DNA of 64,000 nt from Spirochaetales bacterium UBA6872 (lineage in GTDB: Bacteria; Spirochaetota; Spirochaetia; Sphaerochaetales; Sphaerochaetaceae): contig DKCO01000055.1 in assembly GCA_002452215.1 (NCBI GenBank), positions 1 to 64,000 of the forward strand. Reading direction: 5' to 3'. Of the stretch, positions 43,888-53,585 are shown in pieces. The notes under the pieces were generated by a model. The model was not told the origin of the DNA. It saw nothing but the letters and a program-made list of their open reading frames with translations, and ran no database searches. The translations under genes were made by a program, and so were the position numbers. Within the stretch, counting starts at the first letter, position 1, and each line of letters opens with the position of its first letter.

Positions 43888-45582
43888 ATGAAAGTTCATG
43901 TCAGAAAATTATTGCTTACTATATTGTTTTTCTTGTTTTTTTCTTCACATGCTTTCTCTGTGAATGTTATGACTCCATATAAGGATTTTGTGCCCCCAAC
44001 AGAGTTCTATAATGGTGCGACATTCATTGTAGAAAGCTCTAATTTTAGCCATGAGAAGTTCTGGACAGAACTAGATAAAGCCAATAGTTCTTATAACATC
44101 AATACAATCACTATATACGGTCTAGAGACTTTCGATAATAAAGATCTTGAATATATATTTTCATGCATCACACGTTTGAATATGAAGCTTGTTGTAAGGC
44201 TTGAAAGCTATTCATCAGATTTTGCATTCAGAGCGATAGATGCAGAGAATGTAGTTCAGCAACATGAAAGAATTTATGAGTTCTGTGCACGAGCTGAGAA
44301 TAGAGATACCATTGCGTACTTTGCGATAAACATGCCTGTAGATGATCCTCTTGTTCAGAAGAATGCAGGTGGCCTCAATTCAAAAGCCTGGATTGCTGCA
44401 CAGCTTGAATATGCATACGAAATAATAGCGCTTCTCAGAAATCAGGCGAAGCGATACGGCTGGGACGATGTGCCTCTCTATCTATCTGTCTTTTATGGCT
44501 GGGACAATTCATTCAATATTCCGAGTTATAAGGAATGTGGTGCCGATGGCTATTTCATCAATAACTATTCATATCCTGATGGGGCTATAGCAAAAAGTGG
44601 TGACAAAGCTGATAAGCTTATCAATGCAAAACGCCTTAAAGTAAGTATGGATAGGTTTGTATCTCAATATGGAGATAATGTTCCACTTGTTATGGAGTGG
44701 GGATTCCATACAGTTGAATACAATGAAGGTGTAGTTGCTAATCAGAATGCGGGACTTGTGTGGGATAGAGATGCAAAAGAACAGGCCATGAAGGCTACTG
44801 TTGATTTCTATAAGAAGAACTATCCCCAAGTCAGAGGGTGCTTATATTTTGGATATAACCTATTCAAAGAGGAAGGAAACCCTCCTGTTTTGCTTGATTG
44901 GTGTCTAAGGTATCCAACAATAGGCTGGTGTGCAGCGTCTCTTTCAACCTTCAGAGGCAGTGTTAAGCAAGCAGGAGACAATGGAGTCGTATTAACTGAA
45001 AAAGGAGACTCTATTGAGTTTTCAGAGTGTCCCGAAGCTCAGATGCTTATTCTCTATTATTCAGCTGATACGCAAGTAAAGCTTAATCTGTATTCAGGTG
45101 GAAGGAAAAGGAGGTCTGTCTTTTTACCTCGGACCGAAGGAAAGATATATTATGGCATTCCTGTAATCAATGCAGATGGTGCGTCATTTTCTTTGGTGCT
45201 CGAAGATGGCGGAGAGTTATATATCGAATCCGTGCTTTTCTCTGGAAGCTTAGAAGCTGAATATGCACTTGGCGCAAAATGCTTAGAAGAAAAAACTGCA
45301 AGCAATGGATACGCAACTACGCTCAATGAAAATGCGATAACATTCTCAGGTGTCAGAGGTGGTGATGAGCTTATTCTTTCTTATAAAGCAAAAGATAAGG
45401 CAAAGCTTACGCTTTCAATGGATGGAAAGAGGGTAGCTTTCTCTGTCCCTGCGAGCAAAGACTTCAGAACAATAAACGTAAAGATTCCTGTATATAGAAA
45501 TGCAGAGATATCGATAATGTCAGATAGCGGTTCCCTCTTGTTGGATTCTGTAGAGTTCAAGGGAATCCCAAAAAGCAAATAG
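43888..45582 (+). CDS. Secreted TIM-barrel-like paralogue with C-terminal beta domains
   Basis: A 564-residue exported protein with a signal peptide (cleavage near HAFS). Residues ~25-355 are the same putative barrel as the upstream lipoprotein (LVVRLESYS; FAINMPVDDPLVQKNAGGLN; LYLSVFYGWDN; MEWGFHT with Glu270). Residues ~355-560 are absent from the paralogue and look like two beta-sandwich modules of about 100 residues (carbohydrate-binding-like). No lipobox is seen. GAGG precedes ATG. No known GH family is recognised; a glycan-active role is inferred from the GH3/ABC context. Confidence 0.7.
   Translation: MKVHVRKLLLTILFFLFFSSHAFSVNVMTPYKDFVPPTEFYNGATFIVESSNFSHEKFWTELDKANSSYNINTITIYGLETFDNKDLEYIFSCITRLNMKLVVRLESYSSDFAFRAIDAENVVQQHERIYEFCARAENRDTIAYFAINMPVDDPLVQKNAGGLNSKAWIAAQLEYAYEIIALLRNQAKRYGWDDVPLYLSVFYGWDNSFNIPSYKECGADGYFINNYSYPDGAIAKSGDKADKLINAKRLKVSMDRFVSQYGDNVPLVMEWGFHTVEYNEGVVANQNAGLVWDRDAKEQAMKATVDFYKKNYPQVRGCLYFGYNLFKEEGNPPVLLDWCLRYPTIGWCAASLSTFRGSVKQAGDNGVVLTEKGDSIEFSECPEAQMLILYYSADTQVKLNLYSGGRKRRSVFLPRTEGKIYYGIPVINADGASFSLVLEDGGELYIESVLFSGSLEAEYALGAKCLEEKTASNGYATTLNENAITFSGVRGGDELILSYKAKDKAKLTLSMDGKRVAFSVPASKDFRTINVKIPVYRNAEISIMSDSGSLLLDSVEFKGIPKSK
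44620..44713 (+). repeat. 94-bp tract identical to 43528-43621 (copy 2)
   Basis: Perfect copy within the second paralogue; identity breaks sharply at both ends (A/T before, C/T after). The pattern fits a short gene-conversion event. Confidence 0.95.
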
Positions 45583-45591
45583 GGAGATGCT

Positions 45592-47760
45592 ATGAAAGCA
45601 TATCAAGAGAATGCTCATACTCCAGAAGAGATAGAGAAAGCAATTGATGAATTACTCAAGAAGATGACAATCGATGAGAAGATTGGTCAGCTCTATCAGT
45701 CTGTTGGTGCGGATATTACTGCAATTGGCTCAACAGACGTAAAACTTGATGTCGAGACTTTAATCAGAGAAGGCAGAGTTGGCTCGATGATTCAGGTTGA
45801 TGAGCCAAAGAAGCTTGCTCTTAAGATAAAGCGTTTACAGGAGATTGCTGTCAATGAATCAAGATTAGGCATCCCTTTGATGTTCTGCCAGGATGTAATC
45901 CATGGTTTTGAGACTGTATTTCCAATTCCACTTGCCGCATCATGTTCATTTGATACAGATTTAATCAAGAAGGCTGTAGAGATAGCTGCAAAAGAAGCAA
46001 CAAAAGCAGGAATAGATTTAGCTTTCTCTCCTATGGTAGATATCATGCGAGACCCAAGATGGGGACGCGTGTGCGAAGGTGCAGGTGAAGATCCATATCT
46101 TGGTGCAATGATTGCCAAAGCCCAAGTTGAAGGATTGAGAAATGGTGGCTTATTAAGCTGTTTGAAGCACTATCTGGGTTATGGTGCATGCGAAGCTGGT
46201 CGCGATTATAACACAGTGGAACTAAGCCCAAGCACAATATTCAATACATATCTCAAGCCATTTAAAGCTGGAATAGATGCTGGTGCTGATTCTGTTATGA
46301 CAGCATTCAATGTTATAGATGGTATTCCTATGGTATGCAACAAAAAGTATGTTAAGGATCTTCTGAGAGATAAAATCGGTTTTGATGGAATTGTGATTTC
46401 TGACTATGGAGCATTCATGGAGACGCTTGCTCATGGTGTTGCTTCTGGTCCAGAGGAGGCTGCTACAAGAGTCTTTGATGCTACTGTTGATATAGAGATG
46501 ACAACAAATTATTTCATGTCAGAGCTTCCTTCTTTGATCAAGCGTGGCATTGTATCAGAAGAAATGCTTGATAGCTCAGCAAAAAGAGTGTTGAGGAAGA
46601 AATATGAATGTGGCTTGATGAAAGATCCATTTTTGCACTTGAGGCCCGAGAAAATTGATAGCGAGATTTTCAGCAAAGAGAATAGAGAGCTTTCTTTACG
46701 TCTAGCACTAGAGAGTGCTGTACTTTTGGAAAACAGCGGTATTCTTCCTCTTCTTGATAAAGAAAAATCAATTGCACTGTTAGGTCCATTTGCAACAAGC
46801 AAAGACCATGCAGGTGCTTGGACATTCTCTCATTTCAGAGATAAGACTATTTCGATTGAAGAAGGGCTCAGAACTCTTGGATACTCAAATTTAGCAGTTG
46901 AAAATGCCACTGATATCTTTGAAGAAGAAAGTGGTGGTATCAAGAGAGCTACTAAGAAAGCAAAGAATGCGGATGTGGCGATTATATGCGTTGGGGAAAG
47001 TAGCATAATCAGTGGCGAAGCATGTTCAAGACAAGATATTACAATTCCTAAAGTTCAGCGAAAATTGATTGATGAGGTGCTTAAGCTCAATAAGCCAGTT
47101 GTTCTTGTAGTCGTATCTGGTAGACCTTTGATCTTAAACGAATATAAGGACAAAGTAGATGCAATTCTTTGGGCATGGAATCTTGGTTCTATGGCAGGGC
47201 TTGCGATTGCAAAGCTACTTATTGGAGAAGAAAATCCATCAGGGAAGCTTACTATCACAATGCCATATTCGATTGGACAGATTCCAGTTTATTACAACTC
47301 TCTTAACACAGGACGCCCTGCAATAGACGCTAACAATCACTTTGAATCTAAATATCTTGATGGCCCAAATGAGGGGCTTTATTGCTTTGGACATGGAATG
47401 GGCTACACAACGTTTGAGCTTTCTTCATTTGATGTGGACCCGGTAGTCGATAGAGAAAAAGGAATTACAGGTTCCATTTATGTAGAAAACACAGGAGACA
47501 GAGAAGGGGATGTCATTATCCAGGTATATATAAGAGACAAAGTTGCACTTATAAGCAGACCTATTAAAGAATTGAAGGCATTCAAGAGAATAAAGCTAAA
47601 AGCTGGAGAAAGAGAGAAGTTTGATTTTACTATCCCTACCTCTGAACTTGGTTTCTATGATGGTGATTTCAACTACTATACAGAGCCTGGCGAGTTTGAA
47701 GTGTTCGCAGGTCTGGATAGTAAGCATTTATTGAATAAAAAGAGCGTAGTTTTGAGGTAG
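45592..47760 (+). CDS. GH3 beta-glycosidase (BglX-like)
   Basis: A 722-residue family 3 glycoside hydrolase, most likely beta-glucosidase. The N-terminal barrel shows PLMFCQDVIHGF, DPRWGRVCEGAGEDP, LKHYLGYGACEAGRDYN and the nucleophile Asp in IVISDYGAF. The alpha/beta sandwich has NSGILPLLDKEKSIALLGPFA. A C-terminal fibronectin III-like domain begins near FGHGMGYTTFELSSF. There is no signal peptide, so it acts on imported oligosaccharides. GGGAG precedes ATG; it lies 9 bases after the paralogue and 10 before the second GH3. Confidence 0.92.
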   Translation: MKAYQENAHTPEEIEKAIDELLKKMTIDEKIGQLYQSVGADITAIGSTDVKLDVETLIREGRVGSMIQVDEPKKLALKIKRLQEIAVNESRLGIPLMFCQDVIHGFETVFPIPLAASCSFDTDLIKKAVEIAAKEATKAGIDLAFSPMVDIMRDPRWGRVCEGAGEDPYLGAMIAKAQVEGLRNGGLLSCLKHYLGYGACEAGRDYNTVELSPSTIFNTYLKPFKAGIDAGADSVMTAFNVIDGIPMVCNKKYVKDLLRDKIGFDGIVISDYGAFMETLAHGVASGPEEAATRVFDATVDIEMTTNYFMSELPSLIKRGIVSEEMLDSSAKRVLRKKYECGLMKDPFLHLRPEKIDSEIFSKENRELSLRLALESAVLLENSGILPLLDKEKSIALLGPFATSKDHAGAWTFSHFRDKTISIEEGLRTLGYSNLAVENATDIFEEESGGIKRATKKAKNADVAIICVGESSIISGEACSRQDITIPKVQRKLIDEVLKLNKPVVLVVVSGRPLILNEYKDKVDAILWAWNLGSMAGLAIAKLLIGEENPSGKLTITMPYSIGQIPVYYNSLNTGRPAIDANNHFESKYLDGPNEGLYCFGHGMGYTTFELSSFDVDPVVDREKGITGSIYVENTGDREGDVIIQVYIRDKVALISRPIKELKAFKRIKLKAGEREKFDFTIPTSELGFYDGDFNYYTEPGEFEVFAGLDSKHLLNKKSVVLR

Positions 47761-47770
47761 GAGTCGTTAA

Positions 47771-50038
47771 ATGGATATTGAAGAGATTATAAAAGCATTG
47801 CCAGTTGATAAAAAGATAAGAATGCTTAGTGGAAAGGACTTTTGGCGAACTCAGGACTATGAAGAGTTTGGAATTGATTCTTTTGAGGTGGCTGATGGCC
47901 CATATGGAGTTCGTAAGCAAATGGGTTTGTGTGACCATATGGGGTGGAATAAGAGTGTGCCTGCAACTGCATATGTTTCAGGGCCTGGGCTTGCATCGTC
48001 ATTTGATACAGATCTTGCACTTGAGACAGGTAAGCATTTAGCGTCAGAAGCACGCGCACTTGGCGTTGATATTCTGCTAGGTCCTGCTGTTAATATAGTT
48101 CGAACACCTCTCTGTGGAAGAAACTTTGAGTATTATTCTGAAGATCCTTTGCTTGCAGGTAAGATTGCTTCTGCGTATATAAATGGATGCCAGAGCCAGG
48201 GAGTTGGCGCTTGCATCAAGCATTATGCTGCGAATAACCAGGAAGTCGATAGAGAATATATAAATGCTGAAATAGATGAACGAGCTTTAAGAGAAATTTA
48301 TCTAAAGGTATTTGAGATAGCCGTTGGAGAGTCCCACCCTTGGGCATTTATGACAGCACTCAATAAAGTCAATGGTGAATATTGCTCTGAAAATAGTGTG
48401 TTGCTCAAAGATATCCTCAGAGGTGAGTGGGCTTATGACGGGCTTGTTATGAGTGACTGGAGCGGAGTCAATAATAGAGAGCGAGCCTTGAGAGCTGGCC
48501 TGGATCTCGAGATGCCATATAGCTTTGGCGTCAGCGAGAAGAGATTATTGACATCGTATATGAATAATACATTGCCTTTAGCTGTTATAGACGACGGCGT
48601 TAGGCATATTCTGAAGACACTTGAAAAAGTATTGAAAGGAAGAGAAACCATGCCTGAATATACAGGCCTTGGTCACAATGCTTTTGCACGAACTATGGCA
48701 GAGAAAACAGCTGTTTTATTGAAAAATGATGATATTCTGCCACTCAATAAGAGTGATAAGCTACTTGTATGTGGCGACTTCGCAATCAATCCTCGTTTTA
48801 AGATGGAGGGCAGTGCTCTTGTTAATCCAACTTCATTTGATATACCTCTGGATGAGATAAGAAAACTAGCAATAGAGGATGTGCTCTTTGAAACTTGCTA
48901 TACCGAAGAAGGCGAAGTTGATGCTGAGTCTCTATCAAGAGCAGAAAAGCTAGCAAAGAGTGTAGATAAGGTGATTCTCTTCATTGGACTTCCAAATGGA
49001 ATTGAAGCAGAAGGCAAAGATAGAAAAGATATATTCCTGCCTGCCTCTCATGTGAAAGTGCTAGAGCATTTGAGAAGAGTAAATAAAAATATAGTAGTTG
49101 TGCTCCTAAATGGCTCTCCAATTGATACATCATGGGACAGGAATGCAAAAGCTATTCTCGAGATGTTCCTCGCCGGCCAAAGCTTAGGCTCTGCTGTTGC
49201 AAATATTTTATATGGCAATGCAACTCCTGGTGGAAAACTGCCTGTTTCATTCCCATGCGCGCTTGAGCAGACTCCGGCCTACCTAAACTATCCAGGATGC
49301 AATGGAAAGGTTGAATATAAAGAGGGTATATTTGTTGGTTATAGATATTATCTGACTAAGAAAATCAGTGTCAAATATCCATTTGGCTTTGGCCTCTCAT
49401 ATACAGTTTTTGATATCAAACTAGTTAATAAAGAAATAAATGGAAACAATATCTCTTTTGATTTGGAGATAGCTAATATAGGTGCTTTTGACGGAAGTGA
49501 AGTAGTCCAAGTCTATGTAGAGTCTCCAAAGGGGAGTGTACCAAGAGCTGTTCGAGAGCTTAAGGCATTCAAACGTGTTTATCTGGAAAAGAGAGAGAAA
49601 AAGTTGATTTCATTTGCTTTGAATGAGAAAGACTTTGCTTATTATGATGAGAAGATGCACTCATGGTATGCTCCAAAAGGTACATACAATGTTGTTGTAT
49701 CGACAGATTGTACAAATACAAAGTTAGCAATGGCAATCGATATAACTCCACAAAAGGGCCAGCATAGTGAAATCACAGGTTGGAGCACAGTTGGGGCACT
49801 TAGAGAGAGTGAAGCTGGCAGAGTTGCTATCGAGAGAATCAAACAGCTTTTACGCGATAGTGACAATGAACAGGCTCTTAAGTTTCCTCTGCTTCAAAGA
49901 AACGGTGAGAGTGATGACCAAGTTGATAAGATTCCATTGAGAATGATTACAGTTCTTACTGATAACACAATTAATAACGATATTATGGATGATCTGATTG
50001 AGACAGTAAATAATCAGAATCTGGAGAAGTATAGATGA
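47771..50038 (+). CDS. GH3 beta-glycosidase (BglB-like)
   Basis: A 755-residue family 3 enzyme of a different subgroup from its neighbour. Motifs: VADGPYGVRKQ, GRNFEYYSEDPLLAGK, IKHYAANNQEVDREYIN, the nucleophile Asp in LVMSDWSGVNNR, and KNDDILPLNKSDKLLVCG at the second domain. A FnIII-like domain starts near FGFGLSYTVFDIKLV, and about 80 extra residues follow at the C-terminus. No signal peptide, so cytoplasmic. Two GH3 types suggest different linkages or chain lengths. AGGAG precedes ATG. The next start overlaps its stop by 4 bases. Confidence 0.92.
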   Translation: MDIEEIIKALPVDKKIRMLSGKDFWRTQDYEEFGIDSFEVADGPYGVRKQMGLCDHMGWNKSVPATAYVSGPGLASSFDTDLALETGKHLASEARALGVDILLGPAVNIVRTPLCGRNFEYYSEDPLLAGKIASAYINGCQSQGVGACIKHYAANNQEVDREYINAEIDERALREIYLKVFEIAVGESHPWAFMTALNKVNGEYCSENSVLLKDILRGEWAYDGLVMSDWSGVNNRERALRAGLDLEMPYSFGVSEKRLLTSYMNNTLPLAVIDDGVRHILKTLEKVLKGRETMPEYTGLGHNAFARTMAEKTAVLLKNDDILPLNKSDKLLVCGDFAINPRFKMEGSALVNPTSFDIPLDEIRKLAIEDVLFETCYTEEGEVDAESLSRAEKLAKSVDKVILFIGLPNGIEAEGKDRKDIFLPASHVKVLEHLRRVNKNIVVVLLNGSPIDTSWDRNAKAILEMFLAGQSLGSAVANILYGNATPGGKLPVSFPCALEQTPAYLNYPGCNGKVEYKEGIFVGYRYYLTKKISVKYPFGFGLSYTVFDIKLVNKEINGNNISFDLEIANIGAFDGSEVVQVYVESPKGSVPRAVRELKAFKRVYLEKREKKLISFALNEKDFAYYDEKMHSWYAPKGTYNVVVSTDCTNTKLAMAIDITPQKGQHSEITGWSTVGALRESEAGRVAIERIKQLLRDSDNEQALKFPLLQRNGESDDQVDKIPLRMITVLTDNTINNDIMDDLIETVNNQNLEKYR

Positions 50039-52665
50039 AGAAAAGCATTGCACTATTGTATTTATGCTTAAGCTCTATTATAGCGCTCTATGCAAGCTCT
50101 ATAGTCTTGCCTTTCTCTTCCTTTGATTATGTAAGTGAAGAAAACAGAAGTGCTGACTATAAAGACACTGGGCTTGATTGGGTATTCTATGGAGACATCA
50201 TAAAATCAACCTTTTATGCAAAAGAAGGGGATTACAATATCGCAATTGATTATACTCCTGGAAAGGGAATGTATGATGACATTGAACTATATATCTTCAT
50301 CGACAAAGAGAATATACAGCCATCATATTTCTCAATAAACAGGGTTTATGAGTATGGGCCGATCAGAGAAGATGAAGATGGAAATCAGAAAAGAGCCTTG
50401 ACGAAGATCACAGGAGAGAAGCAAAGAGAAACGCTCAGACGCAAAGACAATAGCGGAAGCTCTTATTTTATAGTCCGTCTTAATGAAGGTATGCATGAGA
50501 TATCCATCATAGGCAGAAGAACAAATTTTACTCTCCATTCGATCTCATTTATTCCGTCATATACGATTCCAGAATATAAAAGGCCAGATAGTGGGAGAAA
50601 CGCTGAGCTTATTCATATTGAAGCAGAGAATATTTATTCTTCATCTTCGACAACCCTTACTAGTCAGATGGATAGAAGAGATTCTTCTCCTTCTCCATCA
50701 GACCCTTATCATATGGTATTGAATATTGCTGGAGGTTCTAATTGGAATAGCGATGGAGATGTTATAAGCTGGAAATTCAATGTAGCTGAAGCTGGCAGTT
50801 ACCGAGTGAATATAAAATACAGACAGAACTTCAAGAAAGGATTTTCTGTTTATAGAAGAGTATTGATCGATTCATTATGTCCTTTCTATGACTTTGATGA
50901 GATTTCTTTTTCATATACAGATAAGTGGCTGATAAACAATTTAGATTCATGTTTAGTGTACCTTGAAAAAGGCGAGCATACGATATCCATTGAGGTTGTT
51001 AGTGGTCCATATTCAGCAGTCTTATCTGATTTGAAGCGTGTTATAGCTGATCTTAATGCCATATATAGACGCATTATCATGGTCACAGGTACAACTCCAG
51101 ATGTGAATAGAGAATATGATCTTGATAGAGAGATACCAGATTTGATGGATAGCTTTGAAGTAGCTTTAGATAATCTTATTGATATTGAGAAAGAACTCAA
51201 TGTGATATCTGAAGAAAATATAAGCGCTTATGTGCCTCTATCTGTTCTGATTACGCAGGTCAAATCATTCATATCGGAGCCAGAGACGATTCCTTCCAGA
51301 ATTGGAGTATATAGAGGGAATATATCAGCACTCTCGTCTTGGCTCTATCAGATGCAAGAGCAGCCACTCGATATTGATTGGATAGAAATATTGGGTGAGA
51401 ATGCTGTTGGTGGAAAAGCAGAGAGCAGCTTTTTTAGGAATCTATCTTTTTCATTCCTATCTCTTCTGAATTCTTTCAAAAAGGATTCAAAGAAAGACTC
51501 TGATATTACTATATGGGTTTTTGCCGGCCGTGACCAGATGAGGATAATAAGTGAACTGATTGAAGAGCAATTCACTCCAATGTCTGGGATAAAAGTAAAT
51601 GTTAATCTGGTCCAGACTGGAATAGAGCAAGCTATTCTTGCGGGTAGTGGGCCTGATGTTGTCTTGTTTATTGGGAATAATGTTCCGGTCACTCTTGCTA
51701 TGAGAGATGCCCTATATCCTTTATCTTCGTTTGATGACTTTAATTCTTTTGTTGACGAGTATGTAAATGAGAATAGTTTGATTCCATATATCTATGAGGG
51801 TTCTGTCTATGGGCTTCCTTTGACTGAAAGCTTCCCTATGATGTTCTATAGAACAGATGTATTTGAAGAGCTTGGCATTGCTGTGCCATCGACCTGGGAT
51901 GAATTCTTATCTTTGATTCCTATAATCCAAAGAAACAATATGGATGTTGGGGTACCTTCTTCATTTACGACATTCCTAACATTGCTTTATCAGAAAGGTG
52001 GCAAACTCTATAGCGATGATTTCACATCAACAGAACTATATAGTGAAGAGAGCTACAGTGCATTTGATCTCTATACACGTCTGTTTTGTGATTATTCGCT
52101 ACCTCTCTCTTATGACTTCTATAATAGGTTTCGTTCAGGAGAGATGCCTATTGCTATCTCCGACTATACAGAATATGGGTGTCTTGCTTTTGCGGCCCCC
52201 GAACTTCAGGGACTATGGAAGATGACGAAGGTGCCAGGTGGGGATGAGTGTGTAGTAGCATCTTCAGGCCAGGGCGCTATTATTCTAAAAGACACAGACA
52301 ATGCAGAAGAAAGCTGGACATTTCTTAAGTGGTTCTCATCTCCTCTTATTCAAATTGAATATGGCAATAGGATTGAGTCGCTTTTAGGACCTGCTGGTCG
52401 TTATCCAAGTGCTAATGATGAAGTCATAAAAGAGCTTCCTTGGCTTCCGGATGAATCAGAATCAATTATAAATGCTCGCAGAAAATTGATTAACATACCT
52501 CAGATCCCGGGATCTTATTATACTCAGAGGAATATCAACAGTGCCTTTAGAAATGTTGTCAATAATGGAAGAAATGCAAGAGAGATGCTTGAGCTTTATG
52601 CCTCTATTATCGACAGAGAGATATTGAGAAAAAGAAATGAAATCGGGCTAGGAGGTGCAAAATGA
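50035..52665 (+). CDS. Giant solute-binding protein with N-terminal lectin-like modules
   Basis: An 876-residue exported protein, twice the normal size of a sugar-binding protein. Signal peptide ~1-20. Residues ~20-180 and ~190-345 look like two beta-sandwich carbohydrate-binding modules (IHIEAENIYSSSS; GSYRVNIKYRQNF, as in CBM6/35-like folds). A helical linker follows (~345-480). From ~488 (DITIWVFAGRDQMRI) it is a family 1 binding protein: SGPDVVLFIGNN, MMFYRTDVFEELGIAVPSTWDEF, AESWTFLKWFSSP. No lipobox. It overlaps both neighbours by 4 bases and should serve the permease pair directly downstream. Confidence 0.88.
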   Translation: MKKSIALLYLCLSSIIALYASSIVLPFSSFDYVSEENRSADYKDTGLDWVFYGDIIKSTFYAKEGDYNIAIDYTPGKGMYDDIELYIFIDKENIQPSYFSINRVYEYGPIREDEDGNQKRALTKITGEKQRETLRRKDNSGSSYFIVRLNEGMHEISIIGRRTNFTLHSISFIPSYTIPEYKRPDSGRNAELIHIEAENIYSSSSTTLTSQMDRRDSSPSPSDPYHMVLNIAGGSNWNSDGDVISWKFNVAEAGSYRVNIKYRQNFKKGFSVYRRVLIDSLCPFYDFDEISFSYTDKWLINNLDSCLVYLEKGEHTISIEVVSGPYSAVLSDLKRVIADLNAIYRRIIMVTGTTPDVNREYDLDREIPDLMDSFEVALDNLIDIEKELNVISEENISAYVPLSVLITQVKSFISEPETIPSRIGVYRGNISALSSWLYQMQEQPLDIDWIEILGENAVGGKAESSFFRNLSFSFLSLLNSFKKDSKKDSDITIWVFAGRDQMRIISELIEEQFTPMSGIKVNVNLVQTGIEQAILAGSGPDVVLFIGNNVPVTLAMRDALYPLSSFDDFNSFVDEYVNENSLIPYIYEGSVYGLPLTESFPMMFYRTDVFEELGIAVPSTWDEFLSLIPIIQRNNMDVGVPSSFTTFLTLLYQKGGKLYSDDFTSTELYSEESYSAFDLYTRLFCDYSLPLSYDFYNRFRSGEMPIAISDYTEYGCLAFAAPELQGLWKMTKVPGGDECVVASSGQGAIILKDTDNAEESWTFLKWFSSPLIQIEYGNRIESLLGPAGRYPSANDEVIKELPWLPDESESIINARRKLINIPQIPGSYYTQRNINSAFRNVVNNGRNAREMLELYASIIDREILRKRNEIGLGGAK

Positions 52666-53573
52666 GAAGGCCTAGCCTTAATAAGATGGATATTCAGCAT
52701 ATACTGATGCTTCTCCCATTTTTAGCTCTATTTCTGATTTTCATAGTAATTCCAGTCTTGCTTGCTATAATATTCAGTTTCACAGATTTTAATCTCGTGC
52801 AATTTCCATCCTTTGTAGGACTTGAGAACTATGTAAGAATGTTCTTGGATGATGATGTATTCTTGATTGCTTTAAAGAATACTTTGGTCTTTGCACTTTT
52901 CACAGGACCTTTAAGTTATATTCTTTGTTTGTCTCTTGCTTGGCTTGTAAATGAGCTAAACCCTAAAATCAGGACTATTTTTACATTTTGCTTGTATGTT
53001 CCTTCTATGTTTACAGGAGCATATTCAGTCTGGGCATATATATTCTCTGGCGATCAATATGGTTTTGTTAATAACTTCTTGCTACGCTTTGGCTTAATAC
53101 ATGAACCTATACAGTTTTTGACGAATTCTGAATACATAATGTCTGTTGTAATTCTTGTCCAGTTATGGCTAAGCCTTGGAACAGCTTTCTTATCATTCCT
53201 TGCAGGTTTTCAGGGGATTGATAAGCAGCAATATGAAGCTGCGGCTATAGATGGTATATCAAATAGATTCCAGGAGTTCTGGTTTATAACAATCCCAAGC
53301 ATGGGCCCTCAGCTTTTGTTTGGAGCTGTTATGCAAATAGGTGCTAGCTTTGCTTCAGGTGCTATTGGCCAGCAACTCTTGATAGCCGCAGGTGCTGCAG
53401 TCGATGGCGTTTCAACAGATTATGCTGCAACAACAATAGTCACTCACATGACAGATGTTGGTACGAATTATATGGAAATGGGATATGCATGCTCGATTGC
53501 TGTCTTCTTATTCGCTATGATGCTTCTCTTCAATAGTGCAATACAGAAGTTCTTAAAGAAGCATTCTGATTAA
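52662..53573 (+). CDS. CUT1 ABC permease, pair 1 (MalF-like)
   Basis: A 303-residue six-TM permease. ILMLLPFLALFLIFIVIPVLL begins the membrane part, and the EAA loop reads QYEAAAIDGISNRFQEFWFI. It pairs with the MalG-like subunit 12 bases downstream and presumably with the giant binding protein upstream, whose stop it overlaps by 4 bases. AGGAG precedes ATG. Confidence 0.93.
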   Translation: MRRPSLNKMDIQHILMLLPFLALFLIFIVIPVLLAIIFSFTDFNLVQFPSFVGLENYVRMFLDDDVFLIALKNTLVFALFTGPLSYILCLSLAWLVNELNPKIRTIFTFCLYVPSMFTGAYSVWAYIFSGDQYGFVNNFLLRFGLIHEPIQFLTNSEYIMSVVILVQLWLSLGTAFLSFLAGFQGIDKQQYEAAAIDGISNRFQEFWFITIPSMGPQLLFGAVMQIGASFASGAIGQQLLIAAGAAVDGVSTDYAATTIVTHMTDVGTNYMEMGYACSIAVFLFAMMLLFNSAIQKFLKKHSD

Positions 53574-53585
53574 GGAGGTCTGGAG

